DNA from: Microglena sp. YARC
Lineage: Eukaryota; Chlorophyta; Chlorophyceae; Chlamydomonadales; Chlamydomonadaceae
Reading direction: 5' to 3'
DNA: 64,000 nucleotides
NCBI GenBank assembly: GCA_022414725.1
Contig: CM039462.1
Span: forward strand, 10,791,177-10,855,176
Shown piece after piece: positions 14,749 to 25,590 of this stretch. The position numbers were made by a program, and so were the translations under genes. Under the pieces are notes generated by a model, which made no database searches, had not been told where the DNA came from, and saw only the letters and a program-made list of their open reading frames with translations. Position 1 is the first letter of the stretch, and the number at the start of each line of letters is the position of its first letter.

Positions 14749-14765
14749 TGATCAGATGCCAATAA
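14283..14765 (+). pseudogene. Copia aspartic protease region
   Basis: The frame contains TWYLDSGASRSLTGD, where DSGA is the active-site motif of a retroelement aspartic protease. It continues through the conserved VLYIPNCPVNLLSV segment that links protease to the pre-integrase region. The frame stops in the palindrome at 14708-14795, and the next conserved copia segment starts only at about 15095. The polyprotein is therefore interrupted here. Confidence 0.88.
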
Positions 14766-14795
14766 GGCACTCGTGTCCTAGTAGTACAGCTGACA
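14708..14795. repeat. 88-bp perfect palindrome
   Basis: Two 44-bp arms meet at ctgatcag (centre 14751/14752) with no mismatch. The arm sequence is the end of the protease region. Confidence 0.95.
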
Positions 14796-14979
14796 ATAAT
14801 GCATGTCCCAGGAGGAGAACAGATTACCCAGAGGTTCCACAAATCCACAGCCAAGCTCTCGGCTATGGTCTTACGATTGGGGGCAACTTAGTACTGATTA
14901 GACCCGCAACCCGCCTGTGTACCGCGACCTTCTGGGGAGGATCGAACCCCCCCGTTTTCCTCCCGAGTCAGGCATTATT
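14796..14979. other. Spacer between the two palindromes
   Basis: There is no copia homology that I can read. On the minus strand, gggggggttcgatcctcccc (about 14931-14951) resembles a tRNA T-arm or pol III B box, but no full cloverleaf could be drawn. It may be a fragment of a tRNA-derived element. Confidence 0.35.
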
Positions 14980-15065
14980 GTCAGCTGTACTACTAGGACA
15001 CGAGTGCCTTATAGGCATCTGATCAGATGCCATTAAGGCACTCGTGTCCTAGTAGTACAGCTGAC
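14980..15065. repeat. 86-bp near-perfect palindrome, second copy
   Basis: Same arm sequence as the palindrome at 14708, again centred on gatc (15022/15023), with two mismatched positions between arms. It is followed at once by a 25-bp T run (15067-15091). Confidence 0.93.
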
Positions 15066-15066
15066 A

Positions 15067-15091
15067 TTTTTTTTTTTTTTTTTTTTTTTTT
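15067..15091. repeat. 25-bp poly-T tract
   Basis: An uninterrupted T run directly after the second palindrome. It could be the poly-A tail of a retroposed segment in reverse orientation. Confidence 0.95.
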
Positions 15092-15094
15092 CCA

Positions 15095-15436
15095 CTTCGG
15101 AATCGGTACACTGCCCAATCCCTGATTCTCATCCACGGGCGTCGCGAGTTCGACCTCTCCTGCGGCGTTTCTGCTGAAACTGTTACTCCTGGTCAAGGCG
15201 ATCCTACAGTTACTTGTCGTGACAGTGCGAAACTATGGCACCGCAGATTTGGCCATCCTGGTCAACCTGCTATGCACATGTTGTCGCACTCCGGCACTGT
15301 TACTGGCGGACCCAACTTTACCAGGGCTGCACTTCAAAAGTTCTCACAGGACCCTTGTGATGCATGTTGTTTGGGTAAGGCCATACGCAAACCATACCCA
15401 AATCGTACTAGGAATACTCACGCGCGCTCGAATTGA
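15095..15436 (+). pseudogene. Copia GAG-pre-integrase (HHCC) segment
   Basis: One frame reads through KLWHRRFGHPG and, about 40 residues later, DPCDACCLGKA. This is the His-His...Cys-Cys zinc-binding N-terminal module of copia integrases (HxxxxH...CxxC). The frame ends at TGA 15434-15436, immediately before the catalytic core appears in another frame. Confidence 0.87.
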
Positions 15437-15442
15437 TACATA

Positions 15443-16072
15443 TTGATATCATGGGCCGTTCAGTGCTGGGTTGAGAGGGAACTTTATCTTCTTGTCATAG
15501 TTGATGATTTTTCTAGGTGGAGTGCGGTTATTCCGATTAGACTGAAATCGGATGCTGCATGGCAGATCCAATTTACGATTAAGAAGTGGAGGTGCGGAAC
15601 TTTTAGGGTAGCATTTCGAACGCTTAGGGGGGACCAAGCAAAAGAGTTTTTGGTCAAATGGTTTGTTGACTGGCTTCATGAGGTAAATGCGACGTACGAA
15701 CATAGTAGCGTGTATTGCCCACAGCCAAAACGGGGTTGCTGAGAGGTTCAATGGGGTAGTTGCTGCTATGGCTCGTACGATGCTGATAGAATCAGGGATG
15801 AGCAAGGGTTTCTGGCCCTATGCCTTCTTGACTGCTTCGTACCTTCGAAATCGGTTACCCACAAAGACGAAAGATGGAAAGACTCCGTATGAGCTTTTCT
15901 ATCAGCGCGTCCCCGAGGTGTCCCACCTCCGCGTCTTTGGGTGTATAGCCTATGTAACCTACTAGATGGGAAGAAGCGGGGGAAATTAGATCCTAAGAGT
16001 ATCCAGGGTAGACTGGTGGGGTATAGTGTGGTGTCGAAGGCCTACCAGGTCTGGATTCCAAAGTTGCACTAA
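15443..16072 (+). pseudogene. Copia integrase catalytic core, frameshifted
   Basis: The D,D-35-E core is spread over three frames. Frame one holds VIVDDFSRWS (first Asp) and LRGDQAKEF (second Asp) and ends at about 15742. Frame two (15687-15965) has SQNGVAERFNG with the catalytic Glu, then GFWPYAFLTASYLRNRLPT and LRVFGCIAYV. Frame three (about 15959-16072) continues GRLVGYSVVSKAYQVW. At least two indels break the protein, so this integrase cannot be made intact. Confidence 0.9.
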
Positions 16073-16769
16073 GTGATTGAGGCTCGTGACGTGACCTTTT
16101 TTGAGGGCACCGGCCCAGTGCCCGTCGATGGGCAATTGGTGTATGATGGGAGTTCTTTTGCTTCTGGTTCTCCCTTGGCCGTCACTGAGGGCGTACTGAA
16201 CCGGCAGCATTAGAATATCTTCTACAGGACTCAGGGCAGATGGAAACAGATGTGGGAGCAGTTTTCCATATGAACCTACGTTCTCGGCAGGCTGCTGCCC
16301 CAATGTCTCCCCTGTTTTTGTGCCTGACACTAAGACTGCGGATATTATTCCGACTCGCTGCCTTCCATTCTCTATCCTCCCACCCTCTGTCCTGGCTGTT
16401 AGTGATTTAAGGGGAGAAGGTGGAGCTAGCGGCCTAGATAAAAATTGTAGAGACTCCTTTCCTTGTTAGTGGTAACCCATTGTTCGAGCCTGAGGTTCTG
16501 CAGCTTCCTATTGCTCGGGATGAGCAACTGCCTAGTGACTAATGTAATGTTGACTCTAGTGATACAGCCAGTGATTCTACTCTAGCGTCTGCTATGAGCA
16601 TGCCAGCCCAGGTTTGGATTGGGTTAGGTGATGTGGGAGATGCGCCGGACGTTCGACGTCCAGAGCTACCTCCTGGGAGAGTGATACAATCACTGCTCTC
16701 AAAGGTTACACCTCGGGAGCCTCGTCCACCCCTCTTCCTTCTGCTCTTGGAGTTAGATCAAGTGGGAGG
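16073..16769 (+). other. Copia linker between integrase and reverse transcriptase
   Basis: This stretch starts IEARDVTFFEG-like in one frame, a conserved step after integrase. It then becomes a low-conservation Ser/Pro-rich linker with several stops. Copia polyproteins normally vary most here. Confidence 0.6.
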
Positions 16770-17772
16770 ATGCGTGGGGAGGTTCCTGAGTTTGGTTTAT
16801 TAGATGAATCGGTATTGAAGCGATACCCTTCAGTGCCAGATGTTACGGTTCCTGATGTTTTAGTTCCTTCCCCTTCTCCTTCTATTGCTGGTGATACTTC
16901 TGATGAGGTGGAGCGATCCCCTCCATCCCCGTCTGTTGATGGTTCTGCAGAAGAGGTACCAGAACCAGTTGGTGCTGCTTTTATCTCCATCCAGTGTGAG
17001 CTTTCTTATGCTCAAGCTATAGCGCTCGATAACCCTGAGAGGGAAGAGTGGCAGCTAGCAATGAGAGATGAAATCGCTTCCCTCGAGGGTCATGGTACTT
17101 GGATTCTGGAGCCTCATCCTGGGGATGAGTACAGACTTATGTCTGCCAGATGGTTATTTACTAAAAAGTTGGGTAAGGATGGAAAGAGTGGAGCGCTACA
17201 AAGCGCGTTTTGTGGCTAGATGTTACATGCAGCGTCCTGGTATTGAGTACGACCAGACTTTTGCTCCGGTCACCTCTAAAGCGACTTTGAGGGTGTTACT
17301 TGCAGGTGTTGTTCATCGTAAGATGTTCTCCAGGCAAATTGATGTGAAGACTGCATTCCTTCATGGAGTGATAGATCCCAACCTCAAATTTGTACTTGAG
17401 GCAGCCTGACGGCTTCATCAAGGTTGGGCCTAATGGAAAACCCTGGTTTGTCGCATTGTGAAGAGCTTGTATGGATTGAAGCAGGCCCCTAGAGCTTGGC
17501 ATGACAATGTCCTGCAGGTTCTTCGCCTTGCAGGTTTCCGACCGACGCTCTCTGATCCAGCACTTTTTGTGCGCCTGGATGCTGATGGCCTGTGGTCCTG
17601 GGTCCTGACATATGTCGACGATTTTTGGATTGCTGTTGATGAGCTCGTGCTCTATGATGCACTTATTACCATCTTGCGTAATAACGGGTGGGTTATTACA
17701 GAAATGGGAGTACCTGAACAGTTCCTCTCTTTGGACTGTAATGTTACCTTGATGATGAGGGGCGGTGTGTGA
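16770..17772 (+). pseudogene. Copia reverse transcriptase, frameshifted
   Basis: The copia RT opens with LSYAQAIALDNPEREEWQLAM and WLFTKKLGKDG in one frame (to 17219). It shifts frame to ARFVARCYMQRPGIEYDQTFAPV and QIDVKTAFLHG (to about 17409). It shifts again to VKSLYGLKQAPRAW and TYVDDFWIA, where YVDD is the polymerase active site (to 17772). Domain order and spacing are typical of Ty1/copia, but two or more frameshifts disable it. Confidence 0.93.
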
Positions 17773-18624
17773 AGATTGTACTCAGTCAGCATAATGCTAT
17801 TAATGGGATGGTTGAGCGGTTCAAGCTTAATGCAGGGGAAGAGAAGTTGAAGGCTACGTCTGAGGTGCCCATGGTGTCTAAGTCAGTTACAGTTCATGCC
17901 ATTGGCAGTCCTGTTCTACCTAACAACACTTTGTACGCATCTCTGGTTGGTAGCCTCATCCACTTGTCCACGTGCACAAGACCTGATATTGCTTTTGCTG
18001 TTAGTCAACTTTCTAGATTCACAGCAGCACCTACTCAGGCTCACTGGAATGCAGCTCTGAGGGTTCTGGTGTACCTTCGCAAGCATACTTATATTGGTAT
18101 TGCCTACACTCATGACCCAAAATTTGAGCTCCTTGCTTACAGTGATGCATCTTTTGGTGAGGATCCGGAGGACAGGAGATCTCAAACTGGTCTTGCTTTT
18201 CTAGCTTCTGGTGGAATTGTCAATTGGGTATCCAAGCGACAAATCACCCCTGCAGTTAGTACTGGGGAAGCTGAGTATCAAGCTTTGGCTGGTTGTGCGA
18301 GGGAAGTTCAGTGGCTCAAGCATCTTAGGGTAGACCTGGGATTGCTTGTTCACTTGATTACTATCAAATGTGATGCCACGGTACCTCTGTCCTGGACAGA
18401 GGACTACAAGCTTGAAAGCAAGGCTAAACACATAGATATAATGCATCACTACATCAAGGATTTGGTTCTAAGCCAGCGCATCGGTGTTACTAAGGTGCAT
18501 ACCTCCTTGCAGTTGGCTGATACTTTCACTAAGCCTCTCCCCGCAGAGGTTTTTTTGGAGTAATGAATGGTATGCTTGGTTTGGTCAAGTACAAGCTTCG
18601 CCCTAGGTTTATTGATTTACAGTG
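17769..18624 (+). pseudogene. Copia RNase H and polyprotein end
   Basis: A 264-residue open frame continues from RT into RNase H. It contains LVGSLIHLSTCTRPDIAFAV, YSDASFGEDPEDRRS (catalytic Asp), STGEAEYQAL (Glu) and the terminal KHIDIMHHYIKD...LADTFTKPLP signature. It stops at 18561-18563 beside a T run. The last residues, GMLGLVKYKLRPRF, continue to TGA at 18624 in another frame, consistent with slippage in that T run. Confidence 0.92.
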
Positions 18625-19320
18625 ATTTTTCTGCAGTTCAGGTTTGTGCTCTCTGCGGGAGTCGCGGTTTCGATGCCCACCTGCGGTGATTTCAGAAATA
18701 TTAATTTGCTTCAGGTCTACTGCCCCTTGCTTCACCTCGAGTGTTGTACGACTCCAATCCTGTAGCGATGGTGAATGGGTATGTAGTTTGTATAGACCTG
18801 TCGCACTGGATTTTGGGGGTTGATTTTACCTCGAGTCTCTGGTCATGACTACCTCGCTGGTAGATCTGTTTGGAATTATTATTATTTTTGTTTGATTTCC
18901 CCTCTTTTGGGTAGAAATTGCACCTGGTTTTGGGATTGTTACACCTGCGGTCCAAGGATGGAGCCTGCAAGGTCTGAGTAACTGTTTTACCTCTTTTAGC
19001 CCTGATTGGCGTAAATAGAGTTTGCTTCAGTTAGGTGGAGTGTAGAACTATTCTGCGCTCTTTCCCCTCCTTAAATGAACATTTAGGTTGGTTAAATCTT
19101 AGAATGATATTGGAAGTATCGGTGTCGCCCTTGAGGATGTCTCTCTCTATTAGATTTATTTTCTGCTTGTTTTTTTAGTTTCAGATTTCTTTTTCGAAGT
19201 TTATTGTTAAAGGTTTGAAGGTATAATTTTCTTGACAGTTAGAACAGGTGGAGTGTCAGCTTTAGCTGTTCATTGGTTCTACCTGGCCTATTGGCTACGC
19301 AACCTATCGCGTCTGTCCTG
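18625..19320. other. 3' untranslated and possible LTR part of the copia copy
   Basis: No open frame of note. Two similar ggtggagtgt motifs (about 19034 and 19247) could be polypurine-like or repeated 3' signals. No matching 5' LTR exists upstream of the gag remains, so no LTR boundary can be called. The segment ends at the return of satellite A. Confidence 0.5.
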
Positions 19321-22300
19321 TTAGACATCTGTTATACGCACGGACATCTGTTGAACATATGGACATATATTGTGCGCATGGACATCTGTTGTACGCATAG
19401 ACATCTGTTGTACGCATAGACATCTGTTGTACGCATAGACATCTGTTTTACGCATAGACATCTGTTGTACGCACGGACATCTGTTGTACACACGGAGATC
19501 TGTTTTACACACGGAGATCTATTGTACGCATAGACATCTGTTGTACGCATAGACATCTGTTGTACGCATAGACATCTGTTGTACGCATAGACATCTGTTG
19601 TACGCAAAGACATCTGTTGTACGCATAGACATCTGTTGTACGATTAGACATCTGTTTTACACACGGAGATCTATTGTACGCATAGACATCTGTTGTACGT
19701 ATAGACATCCGTTGTACGCATAGACATCTGTTGTACGCATAGACATCTGTTGTACGCATAGACATCTTTTTACACACAGAGATCTATTGTACGCATAGAC
19801 ATCTGTTGTACGCATACATATCTGTTGTACGCATAGACATCTGTTGTACGCATAGACATCTGTTGTACACACGGAGATCTGTTATACACACGGAGATCTA
19901 TTGTACGCATAGACATCTGTTGTACGCATAGACATCTGTTGTACGCATAGACATCCGTTGTACGCATAGACATCTGTTTTACACACGGAGATCTATTGTA
20001 CGCAAAGACATCTGTTCTACGCATACACATCTGTTGTACGCATAGACATCTGTTGTACGCATAGACATCTGTTGTACGCATAGACATCTGTTGTACGCAT
20101 AGACATCTGTTGTACGCATAGACATCTGTTGTACGCATAGACATCTGTTGTACACACGGAGATCTATTGTACGCATAGACATCTGTTGTACGCATAGACA
20201 TCTGTTGTACGCATAGACATCTGTTGTACTCACAGACATTTGTTGAAAACATGGAAATCTATTGTGCGCATGGACATCTGTTGTACGCATAGACATCTGT
20301 TGTACTTATAGACATCTGTTGTACGCATAGACATCTGTTGTACGCATAGACATCTGTTGTACGCATAGACATCTGTTATACGCATAGACATCTGTTTTAC
20401 ACACGGAGATCTATTGTACGCATGGACATCTGTTGCACGCATAGACATCTGTTGTACGCATAGACAACTGTTGTACGCATAGACATCTGTTGTACTCACA
20501 GACATTTGTTGAACACATGGACATCTATTGTGCGCATGGACATCTGTTGTACGCTTAGACATCTGTTGTACGCATAGACATCTGTTGTACGCATAGATAT
20601 CTGTTGTACGCATAGACATCTGTTGTATACATGGACATCTATTGTGCGCATGGACACCTGTTTTACACACGGAGATCTATTGTACACATAGACATCTGTT
20701 GTACGCATAGACATCTGTTGTACGCATAGACATCTGTTGTACGCATAGACATCTGTTGTACGCATACATATCTGTTGTACGCATAGACATCTGTTATACA
20801 CACGGAGATCTATTGTACGCATAGACATCTGTTGTACGCATAGACATCTGTTGTACGCATAGACACCTGTTTTACACACGGAGATCTATTGTACGCATAG
20901 ACATCTGTTTCACGATTAAACATCTGTTGTACGCATAGACATCTGTTGTACGCATAGACATCTGTTCTACGCATAGACATCTGTCGTAAGCATAGACATC
21001 TGTTGTACGCATAGACATCTGTTGTACGCATAGACATCTGTTGTACGCATAGACATCTGTTGTACGCATAGACATCTGTTTTACACACGGAGATCTATTG
21101 TACGCATAGACATCTGTTGTACGCATAGACATCTTTTGTATGCATAGACATCTGTTGTACGCATAGACATCTGTTGTACGCATAGACATCTGTTGTACGC
21201 ATAGACATCTGTTGTACGCATAGACATCTGTTTTACACACGGAGATCTATTGTACGCATAGACATCTGTTGTACGCATAGACATCTGTTGTACGCATAGA
21301 CATCTGTTGTACGCATAGACACCTGTTTTACACACGGAGATCTATTGTACGCATAGACATCTGTTGTACGCATAGACATCTGTTGTACGCATAGACATCT
21401 GTTGTACGCATAGACATCTGTTGTACGCATAGACATCTGTTGTACGCATAGACATCTGTTTTACGCATAGACATCTGTTGTACGCACGGACATCTGTTGT
21501 ACACACGGAGATCTGTTTTACACACGGAGATCTATTGTACGCATAGACATCTGTTGTACGCATAGACATCTGTTGTACGCATAGACATCTGTTGTACGCA
21601 TAGACATCTGTTGTACGCAAAGACATCTGTTGTACGCATAGACATCTGTTGTACGATTAGACATCTGTTTTACATACGGAGATCTATTGTACGCATAGAC
21701 ATCTGTTGTACGTATAGACATCCGTTGTACGCATAGACATCTGTTGTACGCATAGACATCTGTTGTACGCATAGACATCTTTTTTACACACAGAGATCTA
21801 TTGTACGCATAGACATCTGTTGTACGCATACATATCTGTTGTACGCATAGACATCTGTTGTACGCATAGACATCTGTTGTACACACGGAGATCTGTTTTA
21901 CACACGGAGATCTATTGTACGCATAGACATCTGTTGTACGCATAGACATCTGTTGTACGCATAGACATCCGTTGTACGCATAGACATCTGTTTTACACAC
22001 GGAGATCTATTGTACGCAAAGACATCTGTTGTACGCATACACATCTGTTGTACGCATAGACATCTGTTGTACGCATAGACATCTGTTGTACGCATAGACA
22101 TCTGTTGTACGCATAGACATCTGTTGTACGCATAGACATCTGTTGTACGCATAGACATCTGTTGTACACACGGAGATCTATTGTACGCATAGACATCTGT
22201 TGTACGCATAGACATCTGTTGTACGCATAGACATCTGTTGTACTCACAGACATTTGTTGAACACATGGAAATCTATTGTGCGCATGGACATCTGTTGTAC

Positions 22301-23330
22301 GCATAGACATCTGTTGTACTTATAGACATCTGTTGTACGCATAGACATCTGTTGTACGCATAGACATCTGTTATACGCATAGACATCTGTTTTACACACG
22401 GAGATCTATTGTACGCATGGACATCTGTTGCACGCATAGACATCTGTTGTACGCATAGACAACTGTTGTACGCATAGACATCTGTTGTACTCACAGACAT
22501 TTGTTGAACACATGGACATCTATTGTGCGCATGGACATCTGTTGTACGCTTAGACATCTGTTGTACGCATAGACATCTGTTGTACGCATAGATATCTGTT
22601 GTACGCATAGACATCTGTTGTATACATGGACATCTATTGTGCGCATGGACACCTGTTTTACACACGGAGATCTATTGTACACATAGACATCTGTTGTACG
22701 CATAGACATCTGTTGTACGCATAGACATCTGTTGTACCCATAGACATCTGTTGTACGCATACATATCTGTTGTACGCATAGACATCTGTTATACACACGG
22801 AGATCTATTGTACGCATAGACATCTGTTGTACGCATAGACATCTGTTGTACGCATAGACACCTGTTTTACACACGGAGATCTATTGTACGCATAGACATC
22901 TGTTTCACGATTAAACATCTGTTGTACGCATAGACATCTGTTGTACGCATAGACATCTGTTCTACGCATAGACATCTGTCGTAAGCATAGACATCTGTTG
23001 TACGCATAGACATCTGTTGTACGCATAGACATCTGTTGTACGCATAGACATCTGTTGTACGCATAGACATCTGTTTTACACACGGAGATCTATTGTACGC
23101 ATAGACATCTGTTGTACGCATAGACATCTGTTGTATGCATAGACATCTGTTGTACGCATAGACATCTGTTGTACGCATAGACATCTGTTGTACGCATAGA
23201 CATCTGTTGTACGCATAGACATCTGTTTTACACACGGAGATCTATTGTACGCATAGACATCTGTTGTACGCATAGACATCTGTTGTACGCATAGACATCT
23301 GTTGTACGCATAGACACCTGTTTTACACAC
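19321..23330. repeat. About 2-kb higher-order duplication (105-106 satellite units)
   Basis: Marker variants recur at a constant offset. From 20496, 20810, 20872 and 21081 the offset is 1995 bp (105 x 19). Before about 20300 it is 2013-2014 bp (106 units, with one 1-bp difference near 19768), because the second copy lost one unit near 22350. The copies are nearly identical. Confidence 0.88.
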
Positions 23331-23605
23331 GGAGATCTATTGTACGCATAGACATCTGTTGTACGCATAGACATCTGTTGTACGCATAGACATCTGTTGT
23401 ACGCATAGACATCTGTTGTACGCATAGACATCTGTTTTACACACGGAGATCTATTGTACGCATGGACATCTGTTGCACGCATAGACATCTGTTGTACGCA
23501 TAGACATCTGTTGTACGCATAGACATCTGTTGTACGCATAGACATCTGTTGTACGCATAGACATCTGTTGTACGCATAGACATCTGTTGTACGCATAGAC
23601 ATCTG

Positions 23606-24774
23606 TTATACACACGGAGATCTATTGTACGCATAGACATCTGTTGTACGCATAGACATCTGTTGTACACACGGAGATCTATTGTACGCATGGACATCTG
23701 TTTCATGATTAGACATCTGTTGTACGCATAGACATCTGTTGTACGCATAGACATCTGTTGTACGCATAGACATCTGTTGTACGCATAGACATCTGTTGTA
23801 CGCATAGACATTTGTTGTACGCATAGACATCTGTTTTACACACGGAGATCTATTGTACGCATAGACATCTGTTGTAAACATAGACATCTGTTATACGCAT
23901 AGACATCTGTTGTATGCATAGACATCTGTTTTACATACGGAGATCTATTGTGCGCATAGACATCTGTTGTACGCATAGACATCTGTTGTACGCATAGACA
24001 TCTGTTGTATGCATAGACATCTGTTGTACGCATAGACATCTGTTGTACGCATAGACATCTGTTGTACGCATAGACATCTGTTGTACGCATAGACATCTGT
24101 TTTACACACGGAGATCTATTGTACGCATAGACATCTGTTGTACGCATAGACATCTGTTGTACGCATAGACATCTGTTGTACGCATAGACATCTGTTGTAC
24201 GCATAGACATCTGTTGTACGCATAGACATCTGTTATACACACGGAGATCTATTGTACGCATAGACATCTGTTGTACGCATAGACATCTGTTGTACGCATA
24301 GACACCTGTTTTACACACGGAGATCTATTGTACGCATGGACATCTGTTTCATGATTAGACATCTGTTGTACGCATAGACATCTGTTGTACGCATAGACAT
24401 CTGTTGTACGCATAGACATCTGTCGTAAGCATAGACATCTGTTGTACGCATAGACATCTGTTGTACGCATAGACATCTGTTGTACGCATAGACATTTGTT
24501 GTACGCATAGACATCTGTTTTACACACGGAGATCTATTGTACGCATAGACATCTGTTGTAAACATAGACATCTGTTATACGCATAGACATCTGTTGTATG
24601 CATAGACATCTGTTTTACATACGGAGATCTATTGTACGCATAGACATCTGCTGTACGCATAGACATCTGTTGTACGCATAGACATCTGTTGTATGCATAG
24701 ACATCTGTTGTACGCATAGACATCTGTTGTACGCATAGACATCTGTTGTACGCATAGACATCTGTTTTACACAC
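23606..24774. repeat. 684-bp higher-order duplication (36 units)
   Basis: Marker variants at 23836 and 23887 reappear at 24520 and 24571, an exact 684-bp (36 x 19) offset. Confidence 0.8.
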
Positions 24775-25249
24775 GGAGATCTATTGTACGCATAGACATC
24801 TGTTGTACGCATAGACATCTGTTGTACGCATAGACATCTGTTGTACGCATAGACACCTGTTTTACACACGGAGATCTATTGTACGCATAGACATCTGTTG
24901 TACGATTAGACATCTGTTGTACGCATAGACATCTGTTGTACGCATAGACATCTGTTGTACGCATAGACATCTGTTTTACACACGGAGATCTATTGTACGC
25001 ATGGACATCTGTTGCCCGCATAGACATCTGTTGTACGCATAGACATCTGTTGTACGCATAGACATCTGTTGTACGCATAGACATCTGTTGTACGCATAGA
25101 CATCTGTTGTACGCATAGACATCTGTTGTACGCATAGACATCTGTAGTACGCATAGACATCTGTTGTATGCACGGACATCTGTTGAACACATGGACATCT
25201 ATTGTGCGCATGGGCATCTGTTGTACGCATAGACATCTGTTTTACGCTG

Positions 25250-25335
25250 CAGGTGGCGAATGAATTGCTTCTTAGTGACCCTGTCTGCATTCTTACTTTG
25301 TGGGTTTGTGCTTAGATTTAAACGGAATATCATTT
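25250..25335 (+). pseudogene. Degenerate copy of the BUD23 exon start at the satellite edge
   Basis: The stretch gctgcag then gtggcgaatgaattgcttctt parallels the true acceptor and exon start at 25460-25490 (gctgcag then gcgccgaatgaaggccttctt). The similarity continues: MNCFLVTLSAFLLCG against MKAFFSTLYASLVRG. It lacks a plausible donor and is diverged, so it is an old partial duplicate of the exon, 217 bp upstream. Confidence 0.7.
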
Positions 25336-25466
25336 CAAATCTGGAGTCAGTAACTTCTGCAGGTGCCGGTATAATATATATATTATGTATACCAATAGTG
25401 CCTATATATGTATGGTGTTGTCAAATACTGAAAATGCAGCTCAATCTGAAATCATTCATGCTGCAG

Positions 25467-25590
25467 GCGCCGAATGAAGGCCTTCTTTTCGACCTTGTAC
25501 GCATCTTTAGTTCGTGGGGCTCGTGCTGTGCTTCAAATCTACCCCGAAAACTTAACTCAAGCTGAAATGTTGGTAGGATCTGCTATGAAG
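25467..25590 (+). CDS. BUD23: BUD23 internal exon A
   Basis: The acceptor is ctgcag (25461-25466) and the donor gtaagc (25591). After one carried-over base the frame gives RRMKAFFSTLYASLVRGARA, then VLQIYPENLTQAEMLVGSAMK, the helix preceding the VGFSGG block in BUD23. The exon end (gatctgctatgaag) is the seed of the 44-bp array that follows. Confidence 0.92.

Larger units (their letters stand above)
13104..19320 (+). mobile_element. Composite insertion in satellite A with decayed Ty1/copia element
   Basis: Satellite A stops at about 13103 and resumes at about 19321. Between them lie a terminal-inverted-repeat segment (about 13118-13512), a fold-back of about 1.2 kb (13531-14748), a poly-T run, and a broken copia polyprotein in the order gag zinc knuckle, protease, integrase, reverse transcriptase, RNase H. 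That domain order is diagnostic of Ty1/copia. Several frameshifts and stops break the reading frame, and I could not find a pair of long terminal repeats, so the copy looks dead and rearranged. No clear target-site duplication was seen at the satellite junctions. Confidence 0.9.
19321..25246. repeat. 19-bp satellite A, right block
   Basis: A clean 19-bp array with the same unit and variant units as the left block. It ends at about 25246, directly against a degenerate BUD23 exon copy. Units keep near-perfect 19-bp phase. Higher-order duplications of about 2 kb and 684 bp are visible. Reverse-strand frames of 60-160 codons are repeat artefacts. Confidence 0.97.

Noticed and set aside
14931..14951. 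tRNA gene between the palindromes
   Set aside because: A T-arm-like hairpin is visible on the minus strand, but no acceptor stem, D arm or anticodon arm could be drawn around it.
18625..19320. 3' LTR of the copia element
   Set aside because: No matching 5' repeat exists upstream, so LTR borders cannot be supported.
19321..25246. CRISPR-like array
   Set aside because: Units are contiguous 19-mers with no unique spacers, and the host is a eukaryote with spliced genes.
8794..25290. Many minus-strand frames with MSMRTTDVYAYNRCLCVQQ-like repeats
   Set aside because: They are the 19-bp satellite read in three frames (19 residues per three units), with no independent coding evidence.
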